From Leptospira sp. WS58.C1 (GTDB taxonomy: Bacteria; Spirochaetota; Leptospiria; Leptospirales; Leptospiraceae), in assembly GCF_040833995.1 (NCBI RefSeq), contig NZ_CP162137.1, forward strand, positions 124,001 to 188,000: a stretch of 64,000 bases of DNA, given 5' to 3'. The notes beneath the pieces were generated by a model. That model saw nothing but the letters and a program-made list of their open reading frames with translations. It was not told the DNA's origin and did no database searches. This document shows, in pieces, positions 1-10,765 of this stretch. A program made the translations under genes and the position numbers. Each line of letters opens with the position of its first letter. Within the stretch, counting starts at the first letter, position 1.

Positions 1-291
1 CCGTTTGTGCCTGAATGGTTTTTGTCTTATTCTCTCAAATCGGAAGATAAGATAGGAAAATTGCGTTCTCCTATTACGATCATACATGGGAACGAGGACG
101 AGATCATACCTTTCCGTCTGGGAAAAAAATTGTTTAAAACCGCTTTGGAATCGGGAGTAAAAACGGATTTTTTAGAAATAGAAGGAGGAAATCATAATAA
201 TCTTTCTTTATTTCCAGAATACCAAAAAGGATTGGAAAAAATCCTAGAATCAGTCCATCTAAACCGAAAAAAGTCAGGCTCTCAGAGATAA
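1..291 (+). CDS. alpha/beta hydrolase, C-terminal part (cut by window edge)
   Basis: Only the last 97 codons or so lie in the window; the frame is open through base 1, so the true start is upstream. The segment SPITIIHGNEDEIIPF is the typical strand and loop carrying the catalytic acid of alpha/beta hydrolases, and GGNHNN supplies the catalytic histidine about 40 residues later. The nucleophile elbow lies outside the window, so the substrate cannot be guessed. The 3' end overlaps the convergent mtnP gene by 10 bases. Confidence 0.75.
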   Translation, partial: PFVPEWFLSYSLKSEDKIGKLRSPITIIHGNEDEIIPFRLGKKLFKTALESGVKTDFLEIEGGNHNNLSLFPEYQKGLEKILESVHLNRKKSGSQR

Positions 292-1145
292 TCTGGGAAT
301 AAAACTTTCAGTTTTGCGACCGTGTCCGGATTCCTGCGTTCAGGAGCGGTGATGATGGAATATTTAGTACTATTCTTCAGACTTAGATCGTCTCCATTTC
401 CAAGATCCGGGATTAAGGCACTCAAAAGTTTTTTGGCATTCTCCGCATTCTTTCCTAGATTTGCCATCACCATTTCCGCAGTGACCGCTTCTTCATTCTC
501 TCTCCAACAATCGTAGTCCGTGGACATACAGATCATTTGGTAAACGATCTCCGCCTCTCTTGCAAGTTTAGCTTCCGGAAGTACACTCATATTAATAATA
601 TCTCCTCCCCAGGAACGATACATATGAGATTCCGCTCTTGTTGAGAATAGAGGTCCTTCCATACAAACCAAGGTTTTGTTTTGGTGGATAGGAAGATTGA
701 TCTTTAGAGCCGCCTTATTAATTCTATCGCTCAGATTTTTGGAAAAAGGGTCGGCGAATGGAGCATGAGCCACCACACCCTTTCCGAAGAATGTGGATTC
801 TCTCCCTCTGGTCCTGTCAATAATCTGGTTAGGAAGAACAAAGTCCAAAGGTTTGATCTCTTCCCTCAAACTTCCGACGGAGCTGAAAGCTACGATCTCT
901 TCTACGCCTAAAATTTTGAGTGCGCAGATATTCGCTTTCATTGGGACTTCGTGAGGCATGATAAAATGTCCCACCCCGTGACGAGGGAGAAATGCGATCA
1001 GTTTGTCGTGGATCTTTCCGATCTTGATCGTGTCGGACGGTTTACCCCAAGGTGTTTCCGGAAGGACTTCTTCGACAAGTTCCATTCCATCCAGACTATA
1101 GAGACCTGTGCCTCCGATAACTGCAGCTTTTACTTTGGTCCCCAT
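282..1145 (-). CDS. mtnP: S-methyl-5'-thioadenosine phosphorylase
   Basis: Cytoplasmic enzyme that splits 5'-methylthioadenosine with phosphate into adenine and methylthioribose-1-phosphate, in methionine salvage and polyamine by-product recycling. The 287-residue protein starts with the nucleoside phosphorylase strand AVIGGTGLYSL. It has PRHGVGH near residue 55 and the diagnostic segments INMSVLPEAKLAREAE and MSTDYDCW near residues 190-215, which separate MTAP from ordinary purine nucleoside phosphorylases. ATG at 1145 has a strong purine-rich ribosome site (AGAGGAGAGG) just upstream. No other salvage gene is adjacent. Length is normal for the family. Confidence 0.93.
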   Translation of the reverse strand: MGTKVKAAVIGGTGLYSLDGMELVEEVLPETPWGKPSDTIKIGKIHDKLIAFLPRHGVGHFIMPHEVPMKANICALKILGVEEIVAFSSVGSLREEIKPLDFVLPNQIIDRTRGRESTFFGKGVVAHAPFADPFSKNLSDRINKAALKINLPIHQNKTLVCMEGPLFSTRAESHMYRSWGGDIINMSVLPEAKLAREAEIVYQMICMSTDYDCWRENEEAVTAEMVMANLGKNAENAKKLLSALIPDLGNGDDLSLKNSTKYSIITAPERRNPDTVAKLKVLFPDYL

Positions 1146-1225
1146 ATCCCTCTCCTCTTGCCCGGAATAAATTCCATATATCGAAATATGGGTCCGATTG
1201 TAAAGAAGAAGGAAATGAAAAGGTA

Positions 1226-2815
1226 TTAGGAATTACCGCTCAATATTTTTAACTCGGAAGCCTTTGTTTTGATCCGATCAATCTCCGAATTTAAGTTGGC
1301 TGAATCTTCGTTGATCTCATTAATATCTTTTTCTAATTGGGACATGGTTCGGATCATTTCCTTTTGGCCCAAGGATTGTTCCTTTTCAGACTCATAGATC
1401 TCACTGGAAACAGATTTGATACTTTCCAATTCACTTAAGAATTTACGAATAATATTTGTCTGCTCTAAGTAAAGTTTGTTCATCTGAACGATCCTATCCG
1501 AAGTTTCCAGGATCTTGAATTTTTGTTTTTCGGTTAGATCTCCCGTTTCCGCCGAAGCACTTTTTGCTTCTTGAATAAAACTTTGGGACTGTCTTACGAT
1601 CGTAGAGATGGACTTCGCGTTTTCCGAGGTAAAGTCTGCGAGTTTACTAACTTCGTTTGCGACTACCGCAAATCCTCTTCCTGCTTCTCCCGCTCTTGCT
1701 GCTTCGATAGACGCGTTTAATGCGAGAAGGTTCGTTTTATCCGCTATCTCTCCCATGATCTGGTTAATCTGATCCACTTTGTCAAAGGAACCGGCAATGT
1801 CTGCCAGATATGATTTGGTCTTTTCGGCGGCGATGGTCACATTCTCCATATCCGCTTTATTATCATTTGCGAATGAGGAAAGTGCTTCGCTATAGCCTGT
1901 TATATTAGAAACTATATCTCCTAACTTTTTGGAATCGTCCACAAGCTCGTTCAAACTTGTGTTTTGTGATTCAATGGATCTAGAAGTGTTTGTAGACGCG
2001 GCTGAGAGTTCTTCTAATACCGCATTTACCTCTTCCAAGGCTGCTGCTTGGGATTCCATTTTTTCTCCCATACGATTGATGAATTGTGCAAATTTTACGA
2101 TAGAATCTTCCAAACTGATCGCAGAATCTTTGATGATCGATTGATTCTCGCTTAGTTTTTCGAGGAGATCTTTGGAGTCGGAATAGAGACGGTTTCCTTC
2201 CTCCGTCAGTCTTAGAAATAATCTCATCAATTGAGCTAGTATTACGCTCGCAACGAATATAAATGCAATTTTGATGATTTCGGTGGAAGCGCTTATATTA
2301 TAAGGAAGTTTCGCTTCTTCCGGATCCATTACGAAACCTGCACCATTTTTAAGAGCGCATACAAGAGCGACTATCGCACCCGCGGTGGAGAACGCCCCAA
2401 CTACCAAAACAAAAATCCTTTCTCCCAATAGGCAGGAGTAGATCATTATATAAAAATAAATGAAGAATAATACGACGTTCTTCAAAGTTCCAGCCGCTAC
2501 ATCCGGAGAAACGAAAGTGTCCAAGATCAAGGTCGCACTTAGGACATTCACATCGAATAATACGAAAAGTTTATGAAATCCAATGGACATATTCTTTTTG
2601 CGATTTGCCACAAAATTGAAAATGCAGTATAGACCTATAAAAGCCGTACCGCCTGCGTGAACCATAAATTGTAAGGGTTGAAAACTCTTATAGGCACCCG
2701 CCAAAGAAACGATAAAAAGTAAGACTAGCCCGAGCCGTATCCGGTTGATTACGATAGCCCCGTTCTTCCAGATTTGCAGGATCGTGGACTCCGTTTTTAT
2801 ATAGGAAATTTCCAT
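1226..2815 (-). CDS. methyl-accepting chemotaxis protein
   Basis: Membrane chemoreceptor of about 529 residues. The first 200 residues hold several hydrophobic segments, as in receptors with a multi-span membrane sensor rather than a periplasmic loop. A cytoplasmic coiled coil follows, containing the invariant signalling hairpin ([20 protein letters not shown], followed by [13 protein letters not shown]). It should signal through CheW and CheA to the flagellar motor. I chose ATG at 2815 because GAGGTAAGA sits directly before it; an in-frame start 21 bases upstream (2836) is possible. The ligand is unknown. Confidence 0.92.
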   Translation of the reverse strand: MEISYIKTESTILQIWKNGAIVINRIRLGLVLLFIVSLAGAYKSFQPLQFMVHAGGTAFIGLYCIFNFVANRKKNMSIGFHKLFVLFDVNVLSATLILDTFVSPDVAAGTLKNVVLFFIYFYIMIYSCLLGERIFVLVVGAFSTAGAIVALVCALKNGAGFVMDPEEAKLPYNISASTEIIKIAFIFVASVILAQLMRLFLRLTEEGNRLYSDSKDLLEKLSENQSIIKDSAISLEDSIVKFAQFINRMGEKMESQAAALEEVNAVLEELSAASTNTSRSIESQNTSLNELVDDSKKLGDIVSNITGYSEALSSFANDNKADMENVTIAAEKTKSYLADIAGSFDKVDQINQIMGEIADKTNLLALNASIEAARAGEAGRGFAVVANEVSKLADFTSENAKSISTIVRQSQSFIQEAKSASAETGDLTEKQKFKILETSDRIVQMNKLYLEQTNIIRKFLSELESIKSVSSEIYESEKEQSLGQKEMIRTMSQLEKDINEINEDSANLNSEIDRIKTKASELKILSGNS

Positions 2816-2972
2816 TCTTACCTCGACTAAGAGCATTATCGGAGGCAGATGTTCATGTCTGAATATGAAGGGCCCCGAAAGATCTTTTAGAATAGACGGA
2901 ATTTACCTAATCAGACTAACGTTGGGGGTCCGTTTATTCGTAAGAATGCCCGCTGAATATACGTTACATATC

Positions 2973-3770
2973 TTAAGAAAGGGAAGATCTTACTTCATCC
3001 AGGATACGATCCATTTCCAAGATACCGGCTTCGAATAAGGCAGGTCCCGGCTGTAAAATAATCGCAGGGTCCATCTCGAAAATTTTATCGTTTTTGATCG
3101 CCGGAATGTCTTTCCATTCCTCTCTGGTTCGAACCCATTCAAAATCCATTGGTTTTCCGCACCAGCTTCCGATGATCAGGTCCGGTTTTGTGTCCGCCAC
3201 TTCATGAAGGCTAACGATCCTGTCTTTGGCTAAAGATTTTTCTTTTAAATGTCCGAAACAATCAACTGCTCCAACGATCTCTAATAGCTCGGAAACCCAT
3301 CGGATCCCTGTTATGATCGGATGATCCCATTCTTGGAAAAAAACCTTGAGTTTAGGTTTAGAAGAAGAACGTTCTTTGATCTCCTTTAATTTTTTCTCAT
3401 AAGATTTCACGAGTTTGGAAACCTGTTCCGACTTTCCTATCAGCGATCCCACCATTAATATGGTCTGAAAAATTTCGTCCAAACTTCTTTGGTTGGTGAT
3501 CAATACATTCAGACCTTCTTTTACCAGATCATGAGAAAGTTGAGCCTGAATATCCGAGAAACCGATGATCAGATCAGGACCTAGATCTTTGATCTTCTTG
3601 ATGTTTCCGTTAATGAAAGCGGAAACCCTGGGTTTTTCCTCTTTTGCTCGTGAAGGTCTCTCCGTATATGCTGAGATCCCTACGATTCTATCTTCTTCTC
3701 CTAATAAATAGAGAAGCTCCGTAGTTTCTTCAGTTAAACATACGATTCTTTGCGGACCAATTCTACTCAA
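2973..3770 (-). CDS. BtuF-like substrate-binding protein without signal peptide
   Basis: The 265-residue protein has the fold signature of class III periplasmic binding proteins (BtuF/FhuD type): an N-terminal [21 protein letters not shown], then [10 protein letters not shown], and a C-terminal lobe with [11 protein letters not shown]. Such proteins normally bind cobalamin or iron chelates outside the inner membrane. Here the domain begins within 10 residues of the start and no signal peptide or lipobox is seen. It starts with TTG, overlapping the acs stop by 4 bases, so it is probably translated by coupling to acs. No permease or ATPase gene is nearby. Cobalamin is the likely ligand by family only. 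Confidence 0.75.
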   Translation of the reverse strand: MSRIGPQRIVCLTEETTELLYLLGEEDRIVGISAYTERPSRAKEEKPRVSAFINGNIKKIKDLGPDLIIGFSDIQAQLSHDLVKEGLNVLITNQRSLDEIFQTILMVGSLIGKSEQVSKLVKSYEKKLKEIKERSSSKPKLKVFFQEWDHPIITGIRWVSELLEIVGAVDCFGHLKEKSLAKDRIVSLHEVADTKPDLIIGSWCGKPMDFEWVRTREEWKDIPAIKNDKIFEMDPAIILQPGPALFEAGILEMDRILDEVRSSLS

Positions 3771-5734
3771 CTGTGATACTTCTTCTTATCTTCTATTAAT
3801 TTTTCGACTACACTTGGATCCGCTAAGGTGGAGATATCTCCTAACCCTTCGAATTCACCCGAAGCGATCTTACGAAGGATCCTTCTCATAATTTTTCCGG
3901 ATCTGGTTTTAGGAAGTCCAGGCGCCCAGTGGATGACATCCGGTCTTGCGATCTTTCCGATCATTTTTTCGACAGTGGTTATCAGTTCTTTTTTTAGAGA
4001 ATCGTTTGTTGCTACTCCTTCCTTCACTGTGACATAGGCATAAATTCCCTGGCCTTTGATGTCATGTGGAAATCCAACAACTGCAGCTTCTGCAACGGAA
4101 AGATTTTCCACAAGAGCGCTTTCCACTTCTGCAGAACCGATTCTATGACCGGAAACGTTAATCACATCGTCTACACGACCTGTGATCCAATAATATCCAT
4201 CCTTATCTCTTCTTGCTCCATCTCCCGTAAAATAATACCCTTTATAAATGGAGAAGTAGGTATCGAAAAATCTTTTCGAGTCTTTATACACTCCTCTCAT
4301 CATAGAAGGCCAGGGAGATTTGATGGCCAGATTGCCTGAGACTTCTCCCTTAGAATTGATCTCTTTTCCTTCATCATCTAACAGAACAGGCTGCACTCCG
4401 AAGAATGGAAGAGTTGCAGATCCGGGTTTTTGTGCGATTGCCCCAGGTAGCGGAGAGATCATAATCGCACCGGTCTCCGTCTGCCACCAAGTGTCTACGA
4501 TAGGACATTTGGACTTTCCTACATATTTAAAATACCATTCCCAAGCTTCCGGATTAATAGGTTCTCCTACCGATCCGATCAATCTAAGAGTGTTTAAGTT
4601 TCTTTTTTCGATAGGATCTGTTCCTTCTCTCATTAAAGAACGAATAGCAGTAGGAGCAGTGTAGAATATTGTAACACCGTGTTTATCGATCACATCCCAA
4701 AATCTTCCTACATCAGGATAGGTAGGAACTCCTTCAAACATAACGGAAGTAGCTCCATTAGAGAGAGGACCGTATACCAAATAACTATGACCTGTCACCC
4801 AACCGATATCGGCAGTACACCAATATGTATCCGTAGGTTTGATATCGAAGATAAAATGAAAGGTCATATTGACCCCGAGAAGATATCCTCCTGTCGTATG
4901 AAGAACTCCTTTCGGTTTTCCGGTAGAACCGGAAGTGTATAGAATGAACAAAGGATCTTCCGAGTCCATTTGTTCCGGTTTACAATATGCAGGAAGTTCG
5001 GGATCGTTCATCAGATAATGCCACCAATGATCCCTTCCTTCTTTCCAATTCAGTTCCGTTTCTTGACCTGTCCTTCTCACTACGATCACATTATTTACTT
5101 TTTCAGAAGATTGATCCAAAGCGGTGTCGACCGCCTTTTTTAGATCCAGAATTTTACCACCCCTATAACCTCCGTCGGAAGTTACGATTAATCTCGGTTT
5201 ACAATCTTCTATCCGGCTTTGCAGGGCTTCCGGGGAAAAACCTCCGAATACTACCGAATGGATCGCACCGATACGAGTACATGCAAGAATTGTAATGGCG
5301 AGCTCGGGAATCATGGGCAGGTATACCATGACCACGTCACCTTTTCTGATCCCGGAACTTTTTAGAACATTCGCAAGTTTGTTCACTTCCCGATACAAAT
5401 CAAAATACGTATACGTTTTGGACTCGTGGGGATTGTCTCCTTCCCAAATGATTGCTGCCTTATTTTTTAAGGGTGAATCCAGATGACGGTCCAAACAATT
5501 GTAAGAGACATTGATCTTGCCTCCTTCGAACCATTTTACTTTTGCATTCTTAAAATCGTGATCTAAAACTTTGTTCCATTTTTTAAACCAGGTCAACCGG
5601 GTGGAAGCTTCTCTTGCCCAAAACTTTTTAGGATTTTCAATGGATTCTTTGTATAATGCCTTATAATCCTTGAGGTTGATATTCGCCGTTTTTTTAAAAT
5701 GAACGAACGGCTGGACGATTCTTTCTTTCGACAT
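3767..5734 (-). CDS. acs: acetyl-CoA synthetase
   Basis: AMP-forming acetate-CoA ligase that activates acetate to acetyl-CoA in the cytoplasm, relevant to an organism living on fatty-acid beta-oxidation. Core motifs are visible: the P-loop-like [20 protein letters not shown], the hinge [16 protein letters not shown], and the C-terminal acetylatable lysine context [12 protein letters not shown]. At about 655 residues it is full length. ATG at 5734 is preceded by GAAGGAAG, and the family-typical N-terminus follows; an in-frame upstream extension to 5806 is unlikely. It is the first gene of a two-gene operon with the BtuF-like protein. Confidence 0.95.
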   Translation of the reverse strand: MSKERIVQPFVHFKKTANINLKDYKALYKESIENPKKFWAREASTRLTWFKKWNKVLDHDFKNAKVKWFEGGKINVSYNCLDRHLDSPLKNKAAIIWEGDNPHESKTYTYFDLYREVNKLANVLKSSGIRKGDVVMVYLPMIPELAITILACTRIGAIHSVVFGGFSPEALQSRIEDCKPRLIVTSDGGYRGGKILDLKKAVDTALDQSSEKVNNVIVVRRTGQETELNWKEGRDHWWHYLMNDPELPAYCKPEQMDSEDPLFILYTSGSTGKPKGVLHTTGGYLLGVNMTFHFIFDIKPTDTYWCTADIGWVTGHSYLVYGPLSNGATSVMFEGVPTYPDVGRFWDVIDKHGVTIFYTAPTAIRSLMREGTDPIEKRNLNTLRLIGSVGEPINPEAWEWYFKYVGKSKCPIVDTWWQTETGAIMISPLPGAIAQKPGSATLPFFGVQPVLLDDEGKEINSKGEVSGNLAIKSPWPSMMRGVYKDSKRFFDTYFSIYKGYYFTGDGARRDKDGYYWITGRVDDVINVSGHRIGSAEVESALVENLSVAEAAVVGFPHDIKGQGIYAYVTVKEGVATNDSLKKELITTVEKMIGKIARPDVIHWAPGLPKTRSGKIMRRILRKIASGEFEGLGDISTLADPSVVEKLIEDKKKYHS

Positions 5735-5831
5735 GGCTTCTTCCTTCGCAATCGAATACCAAACTTTTTTATTTCCGTATTGTCCACTCATTCTCGAACC
5801 GACCATGGAAACATTGCGAAAACCGAGTTTT

Positions 5832-5988
5832 CTATGGGGCGCTCGAGATTAACTTGGGGTGTCTTCGATTACGCCTCCGGCTATCTCAGACAATCTCGCT
5901 TCCTATGGGGCGCTCGAGATTCACTTGGGGTGTCTTCGATTACGCCTCTGGCTATCTCAGACAATCTCGCTTCCTATGGGGCGCTCGA
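5832..5988. repeat. 71-bp tandem repeat, two full units and a partial third
   Basis: The units start at 5832, 5903 and 5974, each with CTATGGGGCGCTCGA. The period is exactly 71 bp. The two full copies differ only at about two positions (aactt/cactt and cctccgg/cctctgg). Each unit contains an internal 7-bp inverted repeat (CGAGATT ... AATCTCG, for example 5844-5850 with 5892-5898). The block fills most of the 392-bp gap between the acs start and the acyltransferase gene. No gene is supported in this gap. Confidence 0.9.
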
Positions 5989-6126
5989 TTGGTTGCAAAA
6001 AAGTTGAACATTTGTTTTGAATTTTCAAATTTTATCTTACAGTTCTTGCTTAGGTTTTTCACATAAAATTATGATTGTTATGAAAAAAAGAATGCCCCCC
6101 GACCGTATTTTAGCAGGCTCGCCTCA

Positions 6127-6870
6127 ATGTCAGAAAAATCGGATACTCGGGAAAGTTGGAAGCGTAGGTTTCTCGTATGGTTAGTACCTACTCTAGTAGT
6201 TTTTTTACAAAGGATCATCGGACTCACCTCAAGAAAGGTGGAATTGGGAAAGGAGCATTTTAATTCTCTATATCCTTTGAAGAAGCCGTTTATCCTTTCC
6301 GTTTGGCATACGAACGTTCTTTATTCACCGTACTTGAATAAGAATCGCAAGTTAGCCGTTTTAATCTCTGAGTCTAAAGACGGCGATTTTATTACCGGAG
6401 TGGTGCATAAATTCGGTAACGGAAGTATTCGTGGGAGTTCCTCCAAAGGTGGTTCGAAAGCTCTTAAGGCAATGATCGTTCATCTCAGAAAAAATCTTCC
6501 TGCAGCGTTTACTCCGGACGGACCGAGAGGTCCCGCTTGGATCGTTCAGCCGGGGGTCATCGCCGCCGCTCAGGTCTCTCAGGTACCGATCTTACCTTTT
6601 CATTATGAATGTACAAAACAATGGATTGCAGAAAAGTCTTGGGATAAACATAGGATCCCGAAACCTTTCACAACCTTTGTGATCTCTTACGGGGAGCCCA
6701 TCATGATCCCTAGAGATCTGGATGAGGCCGGCTTCGAAAGAGAAAGACTGAGAGTAGAGAAAGCAATGCTCGAAAATAAACTTCGAGCAGAACAAAAGGC
6801 GGAAGAACTTAGAGGTAAAACCTCTCTTAGGTCGAACCTGTCCGAATTAGATCTAGAAACTCGCTCCTAG
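6127..6870 (+). CDS. DUF374-family lysophospholipid acyltransferase
   Basis: The 247-residue protein has one N-terminal hydrophobic segment ([18 protein letters not shown]) and then the DUF374 core: SVWHTN near residue 58, [23 protein letters not shown] and the signature [11 protein letters not shown] near residue 130. These proteins are distant relatives of the lipid A and glycerolipid acyltransferases and are presumed to acylate an envelope lipid at the inner membrane. The C-terminus is rich in charged residues. Its last 44 bases overlap the 3' end of convergent folE. The substrate is unknown. Confidence 0.82.
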   Translation: MSEKSDTRESWKRRFLVWLVPTLVVFLQRIIGLTSRKVELGKEHFNSLYPLKKPFILSVWHTNVLYSPYLNKNRKLAVLISESKDGDFITGVVHKFGNGSIRGSSSKGGSKALKAMIVHLRKNLPAAFTPDGPRGPAWIVQPGVIAAAQVSQVPILPFHYECTKQWIAEKSWDKHRIPKPFTTFVISYGEPIMIPRDLDEAGFERERLRVEKAMLENKLRAEQKAEELRGKTSLRSNLSELDLETRS

Positions 6871-7378
6871 TTACCATATTCGTTTTAAATTCTCCGAGCA
6901 TACAAGAAGTGAAAAGTTCGGAGTTTTGTTTTTCCACTCCTCTCATCATCATACAAAGATGTTTTGCCTTGATGACTACGGCAACGCCCAAAGGATCGAG
7001 GACTTCCATGAGGGCGTATGCAATTTGTTCGGTCATTCTTTCCTGAACCTGTAACCTTCTCGCAAATACGTCCACAATACGTGGGATCTTGGAAATCCCG
7101 ATGATCTTTTTATTCGGAATATAACCTACGTGAGCTTTTCCAAAAAAAGGAAGAAGATGATGCTCGCAAAGAGAATACATTTCGATGTCCCGGACAAGAA
7201 CCATACCTTGGCTGTCCTCTTCGAAAATAGCTCCGTTTACAATCGTATCAATGTCCGCCTTATAACCGGATGTCAGGAATTCGTAAGCTTTTCGGACTCT
7301 TTTGGGAGTGTTTAAAAGTCCTTCTCGACTCGGATCTTCTCCGATAGCTTTTAATATACTCGTTACTTCGTTTTCCAA
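6827..7378 (-). CDS. folE: GTP cyclohydrolase I
   Basis: Converts GTP to 7,8-dihydroneopterin triphosphate, the first step of tetrahydrofolate (and possibly queuosine) synthesis. The 183-residue protein shows the zinc and active-site segments [33 protein letters not shown] and [10 protein letters not shown], with Cys, His and Cys zinc ligands in place. The start is TTG at 7378 with GGAGAGA about 8 bases upstream. It is adjacent to but divergent from a glycosyltransferase and shares 44 bases of antisense overlap with the acyltransferase gene. Length is typical of the short bacterial form. Confidence 0.95.
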   Translation of the reverse strand: MENEVTSILKAIGEDPSREGLLNTPKRVRKAYEFLTSGYKADIDTIVNGAIFEEDSQGMVLVRDIEMYSLCEHHLLPFFGKAHVGYIPNKKIIGISKIPRIVDVFARRLQVQERMTEQIAYALMEVLDPLGVAVVIKAKHLCMMMRGVEKQNSELFTSCMLGEFKTNMVTRSEFLDLIRTGST

Positions 7379-7520
7379 GGTGTCTCTCCGTTCTTCGCTT
7401 TGAAAAATGTATGTAGTTAGACTCGTCTGGACAAGTCTCGGCAGTTTCCTTCTCTTTTCAAGGGGAAAAGCGATTGGCTTGCCATTCCGACTTCATCCTA
7501 TACGATGGTTTAAATTTTCC

Positions 7521-8660
7521 ATGAAGCTCAGTAGGATCAAAATCGGATTCGATGCAAGGATGATTGCCCATTCAGGGATCGGTTCCAGGATCAAAGGACT
7601 TTTACATTGGCTTGGAGATATCGCAGCTAAAAAAGGGATCGATATTGTTCTTTTGGGAAATCCCGATCTTATAAAAAAGAACCTATCCCCTAAGGTTTTA
7701 TCTACTTACGAGATCTTAGAATATAATGCAGGGATCTATTCTATCAAAGAATGGTTCGGGTTCCCTGAGATGAAAGAATTCGATCTATTGGATATTCCCC
7801 ATTTTAACGCTCCCTTAAAATTCATAGATCGTTGTGTGGTAACTATCCACGATATTATTCCGTTTAGAATGAAACAGTTTCATTCTTCCGTTTTGAAACA
7901 AGTCTATTTGAAACTTGTATTTTTTCTCATTCGGAAGAAGGCTAAAAGGATTATCACTGTTTCCGATTTTACCGCTAAGGATATTATCGAAGTTTTTTCT
8001 TTTTCTCCGTTTCAGATTCGCACCATTTATAACGGTTTGGACTCTAAAATTTTTACTCCTAAAAGTGATCCGGAAAAGAAGAAGTTCCTAAAACGATATG
8101 GACTAAAACCCGGATACTTACTCAGTGTTGGGATCGGAAAGGAGCATAAAAATTTAGGATTTGTACTTCGTTCTCTCAAAAAACTTTGGTCCGAAAAAAA
8201 GTTCAAAATAGATTGGGTGATCGCGGGTTCAGGCGGAAAACTTCCGGAATATTTGGCGGAAGAAGCAAAAGGGTGGGAAGATAGAATTAAATTAGTTCCG
8301 TATTTGTCCGAACAGGAACTGGCCGCTCTATATTCTGCAGCCAAGCTACTTGTTTACCCATCTTTATATGAAGGATTCGGTTTTCCGCCTATTGAAGCTC
8401 AGTCTTGCGGTTGTCCTGTTTATTCTTCTAACTCGAGCGTTCTTCCTGAAATATTAGAAGATACTGCATTCTTCTTTGATCCCAAAGATTCCGCTTCTTT
8501 CGAAATAGGTTTGGTTCAGTTATTGGATTCCCCTAAACTTCTGAATTCCAAGACCAAAGCAGGATTAAAAAATTCTAAACGATTTGATTGGAAAAAATCC
8601 GCAACCGATATTGTAGAAGAATATTTGCGACTGATGAATAGCGGATCTAAGGATTTTTAA
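7521..8660 (+). CDS. GT4-family glycosyltransferase
   Basis: The GT-B fold protein transfers a sugar from a nucleotide-sugar, probably onto a cell-envelope glycan. From ATG at 7521 it has about 379 residues. The N-terminal domain carries KIGFDARMIAHSGIGSR, and the C-terminal domain has LLSVGIGKEHKNLGF and the nucleotide-sugar motif YPSLYEGFGFPPIEAQSCG with the E-x7-E pair. In-frame codons continue upstream to 7407, but that segment does not look like family sequence. No clear ribosome site decides the start. The 3' end overlaps the convergent DUF1289 gene by 14 bases. Confidence 0.85.
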   Translation: MKLSRIKIGFDARMIAHSGIGSRIKGLLHWLGDIAAKKGIDIVLLGNPDLIKKNLSPKVLSTYEILEYNAGIYSIKEWFGFPEMKEFDLLDIPHFNAPLKFIDRCVVTIHDIIPFRMKQFHSSVLKQVYLKLVFFLIRKKAKRIITVSDFTAKDIIEVFSFSPFQIRTIYNGLDSKIFTPKSDPEKKKFLKRYGLKPGYLLSVGIGKEHKNLGFVLRSLKKLWSEKKFKIDWVIAGSGGKLPEYLAEEAKGWEDRIKLVPYLSEQELAALYSAAKLLVYPSLYEGFGFPPIEAQSCGCPVYSSNSSVLPEILEDTAFFFDPKDSASFEIGLVQLLDSPKLLNSKTKAGLKNSKRFDWKKSATDIVEEYLRLMNSGSKDF

Positions 8661-8838
8661 AACGAGATTTTCCGAGGGAAATTTTTCTTTCTTCTATTTT
8701 GAGCCGGATCGATTTTCTTTCGTCTTCCGAATACATAGTCCATCTTCCGATCTCTTCTAAGGTCCGATAACAACCTTCGCAGAGACCGGTTTCATGATCC
8801 ATATTGCATATTTTTATACAAGGAGAACGAACAATCAT
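8647..8838 (-). CDS. DUF1289 family small protein
   Basis: The 63-residue protein starts SPCIKICNMDHETGLCEGCYRT and continues with a WTMYSEDER segment, the pattern of DUF1289. The four cysteines in the first 30 residues suggest metal or iron-sulphur binding, but the function is unknown. It begins 8 bases after the stop of the CPA2 antiporter gene, so the two are probably co-transcribed. Confidence 0.85.
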   Translation of the reverse strand: MIVRSPCIKICNMDHETGLCEGCYRTLEEIGRWTMYSEDERKSIRLKIEERKISLGKSRFKNP

Positions 8839-8846
8839 CCTAAGAA

Positions 8847-10625
8847 CTACTTGGCCTTTTGGACCTTCTTCTTATTGGACGTTGTTTTTTTAGGTTTCGC
8901 TTTTGCGGATTTTGCAATTGAGACGCTTCCATTTACGTCTACCATTCCGGACAATTCGGTAAATAGGGAAAGTCCTGAAATTTTTCCCGGAACGATCACG
9001 TGGGCCGCTCCGTTATTTCTGAGAACTTCCGCTTCTTTCGGGTCATCCGTAGTTAGAATGATCTTAGGCTGGTGATGTCGACAGATACTTTTCAAGGACT
9101 CAAGCAGCCTGCGGTTGGTAGTTCCTTTTAGGATCATATCGGAAACCGTACAGACAATATATCTTGCCTCTTCTATTCCTAAATGATGAAGGCTTTCAGG
9201 ATTCGCTAGATCTCCGTACGCCCAGCGGATACCTTTGGATTCCAAAGTTTGTCTATAGATCGGATTAAAATCCACAACCAATATTCTTTTTAACCAAGAA
9301 GGTTTATCTTCTTCTATCCCGTCGATCAAACCTTGGGCTATTCTGAAATATCCTAAGACTACGATATCTCTTTTGGTCTCTCCGGTGACTTGGGATTCTA
9401 ATGGTTCTTTGTTTTCCTTTACCCCAAAGATGGATAAGAAGGAGATGATTCCTCTTGCGATCTTATCGTTAAATAGGATCACATAAGTGGAGATGATGGA
9501 AGCGATGATCATAGAAGTCAGAACAATCGCTTGTAGATCTTTTCCGATATGTTCTTTTTGCACTCCGAGCGCCAAGATCACTAAAGAGAATTCCGAAATT
9601 TGTGCTAAGTTCAGACCCGCAACAATTCCGGCTCTTAAACCTTTTCCGGAGAAGAATACGGTAGGCGCAATAATCAAAACCCGGCTCACTAAAACGAACC
9701 CAACCGCTAAGAATGCAAGACCTAAGTCGCTTGCACTTGGAGCTTGGATTTTCATCCCGAGAGCCACGAAAAATAATGTAATGAAGAAGTCTCGGATCCC
9801 GGAAAGTTTACTGATCACATCCGCGCCATAAGGGAAGGCGGCTATACTCACGCCTGCGATCAATGCTCCCATCTCTTTGGAAAGTTCTAACTTTTCCGCA
9901 ACACCGCATAAGAAGAAACACCAGGCGATAGAAGTGATCAAAACCAATTCAGGCTTGGATGCAGCAAACAAGAAAAGTTTGGATAGAATAAAACGGCTGA
10001 TTAAAAAGGAGAACGCTACAAGAGCGATACCTTTTACCAACGATGTAAGCACATTGAGTATCTGCGGATCCTGTAAATCGGGCTGTATTCCCATAAAAAG
10101 AATAGCCCAGATATCCTGTAAGACCAAAACCCCTATCGTAAGTCGCCCTGCTACCGTGCTGATCTCAAACTTATCGTGAAGCAACTTGACCACGATCATT
10201 GTGGAACTGAGAGAGAGTGCGATCGCAAAGTAGAGAAGATCAAAATTTCCGGGAGCAGGCGGGAAGAAGGAGCGGAATACAAACCAAGCGGCCGCAACTC
10301 CTAAGAAGAATTGTAGGACCCCCAATGCGAACATGGATTTTCCCATTCTTGCTAATTCTTTCAGATCGATCTCTAAACCGATGATGAATAACAAAAGGAT
10401 CAAACCAATCTCGGAGATCAGTTCTATACTTTCTTCACTTTTAACGTAACCTATGGTCAGCTTTCCACCAACATAAGGTCCGAACAATGGGCCGATGACT
10501 AACCCGGCGACCACGTAACCCAAAACCAGAGGTTGTTTGAATGCTTTCGCTATGATTGCGAACATGGTCGCGAAAATGATACTAAGAGCAATATCAACTA
10601 ATAAAGTAAGCGAATGATGTTCCAT
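8847..10625 (-). CDS. CPA2-family cation:proton antiporter with TrkA-N domain
   Basis: Inner-membrane monovalent cation/H+ antiporter of the Kef type. Residues 1-390 form about a dozen hydrophobic spans, including VLGYVVAGLVIGP and the aspartate-containing ALIAGVSIAAFPYG. Residues 415-550 form a cytosolic Rossmann domain resembling TrkA-N/RCK. The nucleotide-binding loop is degenerate (VVLGYFRIAQG rather than GxGxxG), so NAD binding may be weak or lost. The last 25 residues are lysine-rich. DUF1289 follows in the same operon. A second, better conserved CPA2 gene lies at 20513-22309. Confidence 0.9.
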   Translation of the reverse strand: MEHHSLTLLVDIALSIIFATMFAIIAKAFKQPLVLGYVVAGLVIGPLFGPYVGGKLTIGYVKSEESIELISEIGLILLLFIIGLEIDLKELARMGKSMFALGVLQFFLGVAAAWFVFRSFFPPAPGNFDLLYFAIALSLSSTMIVVKLLHDKFEISTVAGRLTIGVLVLQDIWAILFMGIQPDLQDPQILNVLTSLVKGIALVAFSFLISRFILSKLFLFAASKPELVLITSIAWCFFLCGVAEKLELSKEMGALIAGVSIAAFPYGADVISKLSGIRDFFITLFFVALGMKIQAPSASDLGLAFLAVGFVLVSRVLIIAPTVFFSGKGLRAGIVAGLNLAQISEFSLVILALGVQKEHIGKDLQAIVLTSMIIASIISTYVILFNDKIARGIISFLSIFGVKENKEPLESQVTGETKRDIVVLGYFRIAQGLIDGIEEDKPSWLKRILVVDFNPIYRQTLESKGIRWAYGDLANPESLHHLGIEEARYIVCTVSDMILKGTTNRRLLESLKSICRHHQPKIILTTDDPKEAEVLRNNGAAHVIVPGKISGLSLFTELSGMVDVNGSVSIAKSAKAKPKKTTSNKKKVQKAK

Positions 10626-10765
10626 CTTGCCGGTCCGGATTCTCCTTAGATGATTTTTGGGGAAAGGATATTACAAAAAGAAATTATTAAATGAATATAG
10701 TCCATTCTCTTTTGGCACGGATTTTTACATCCAAAGAATGAGGGAGGCAGGCTTCTCGGAAAATT

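Noticed and set aside
5832..5988. Possible CRISPR array
   Set aside because: Copies are adjacent with no unique spacers and there are no cas genes.
5699..6066. Two overlapping open frames across the 71-bp repeat
   Set aside because: The frames translate the DNA repeat itself, have no ribosome site, and partly lie antisense to the acs start.
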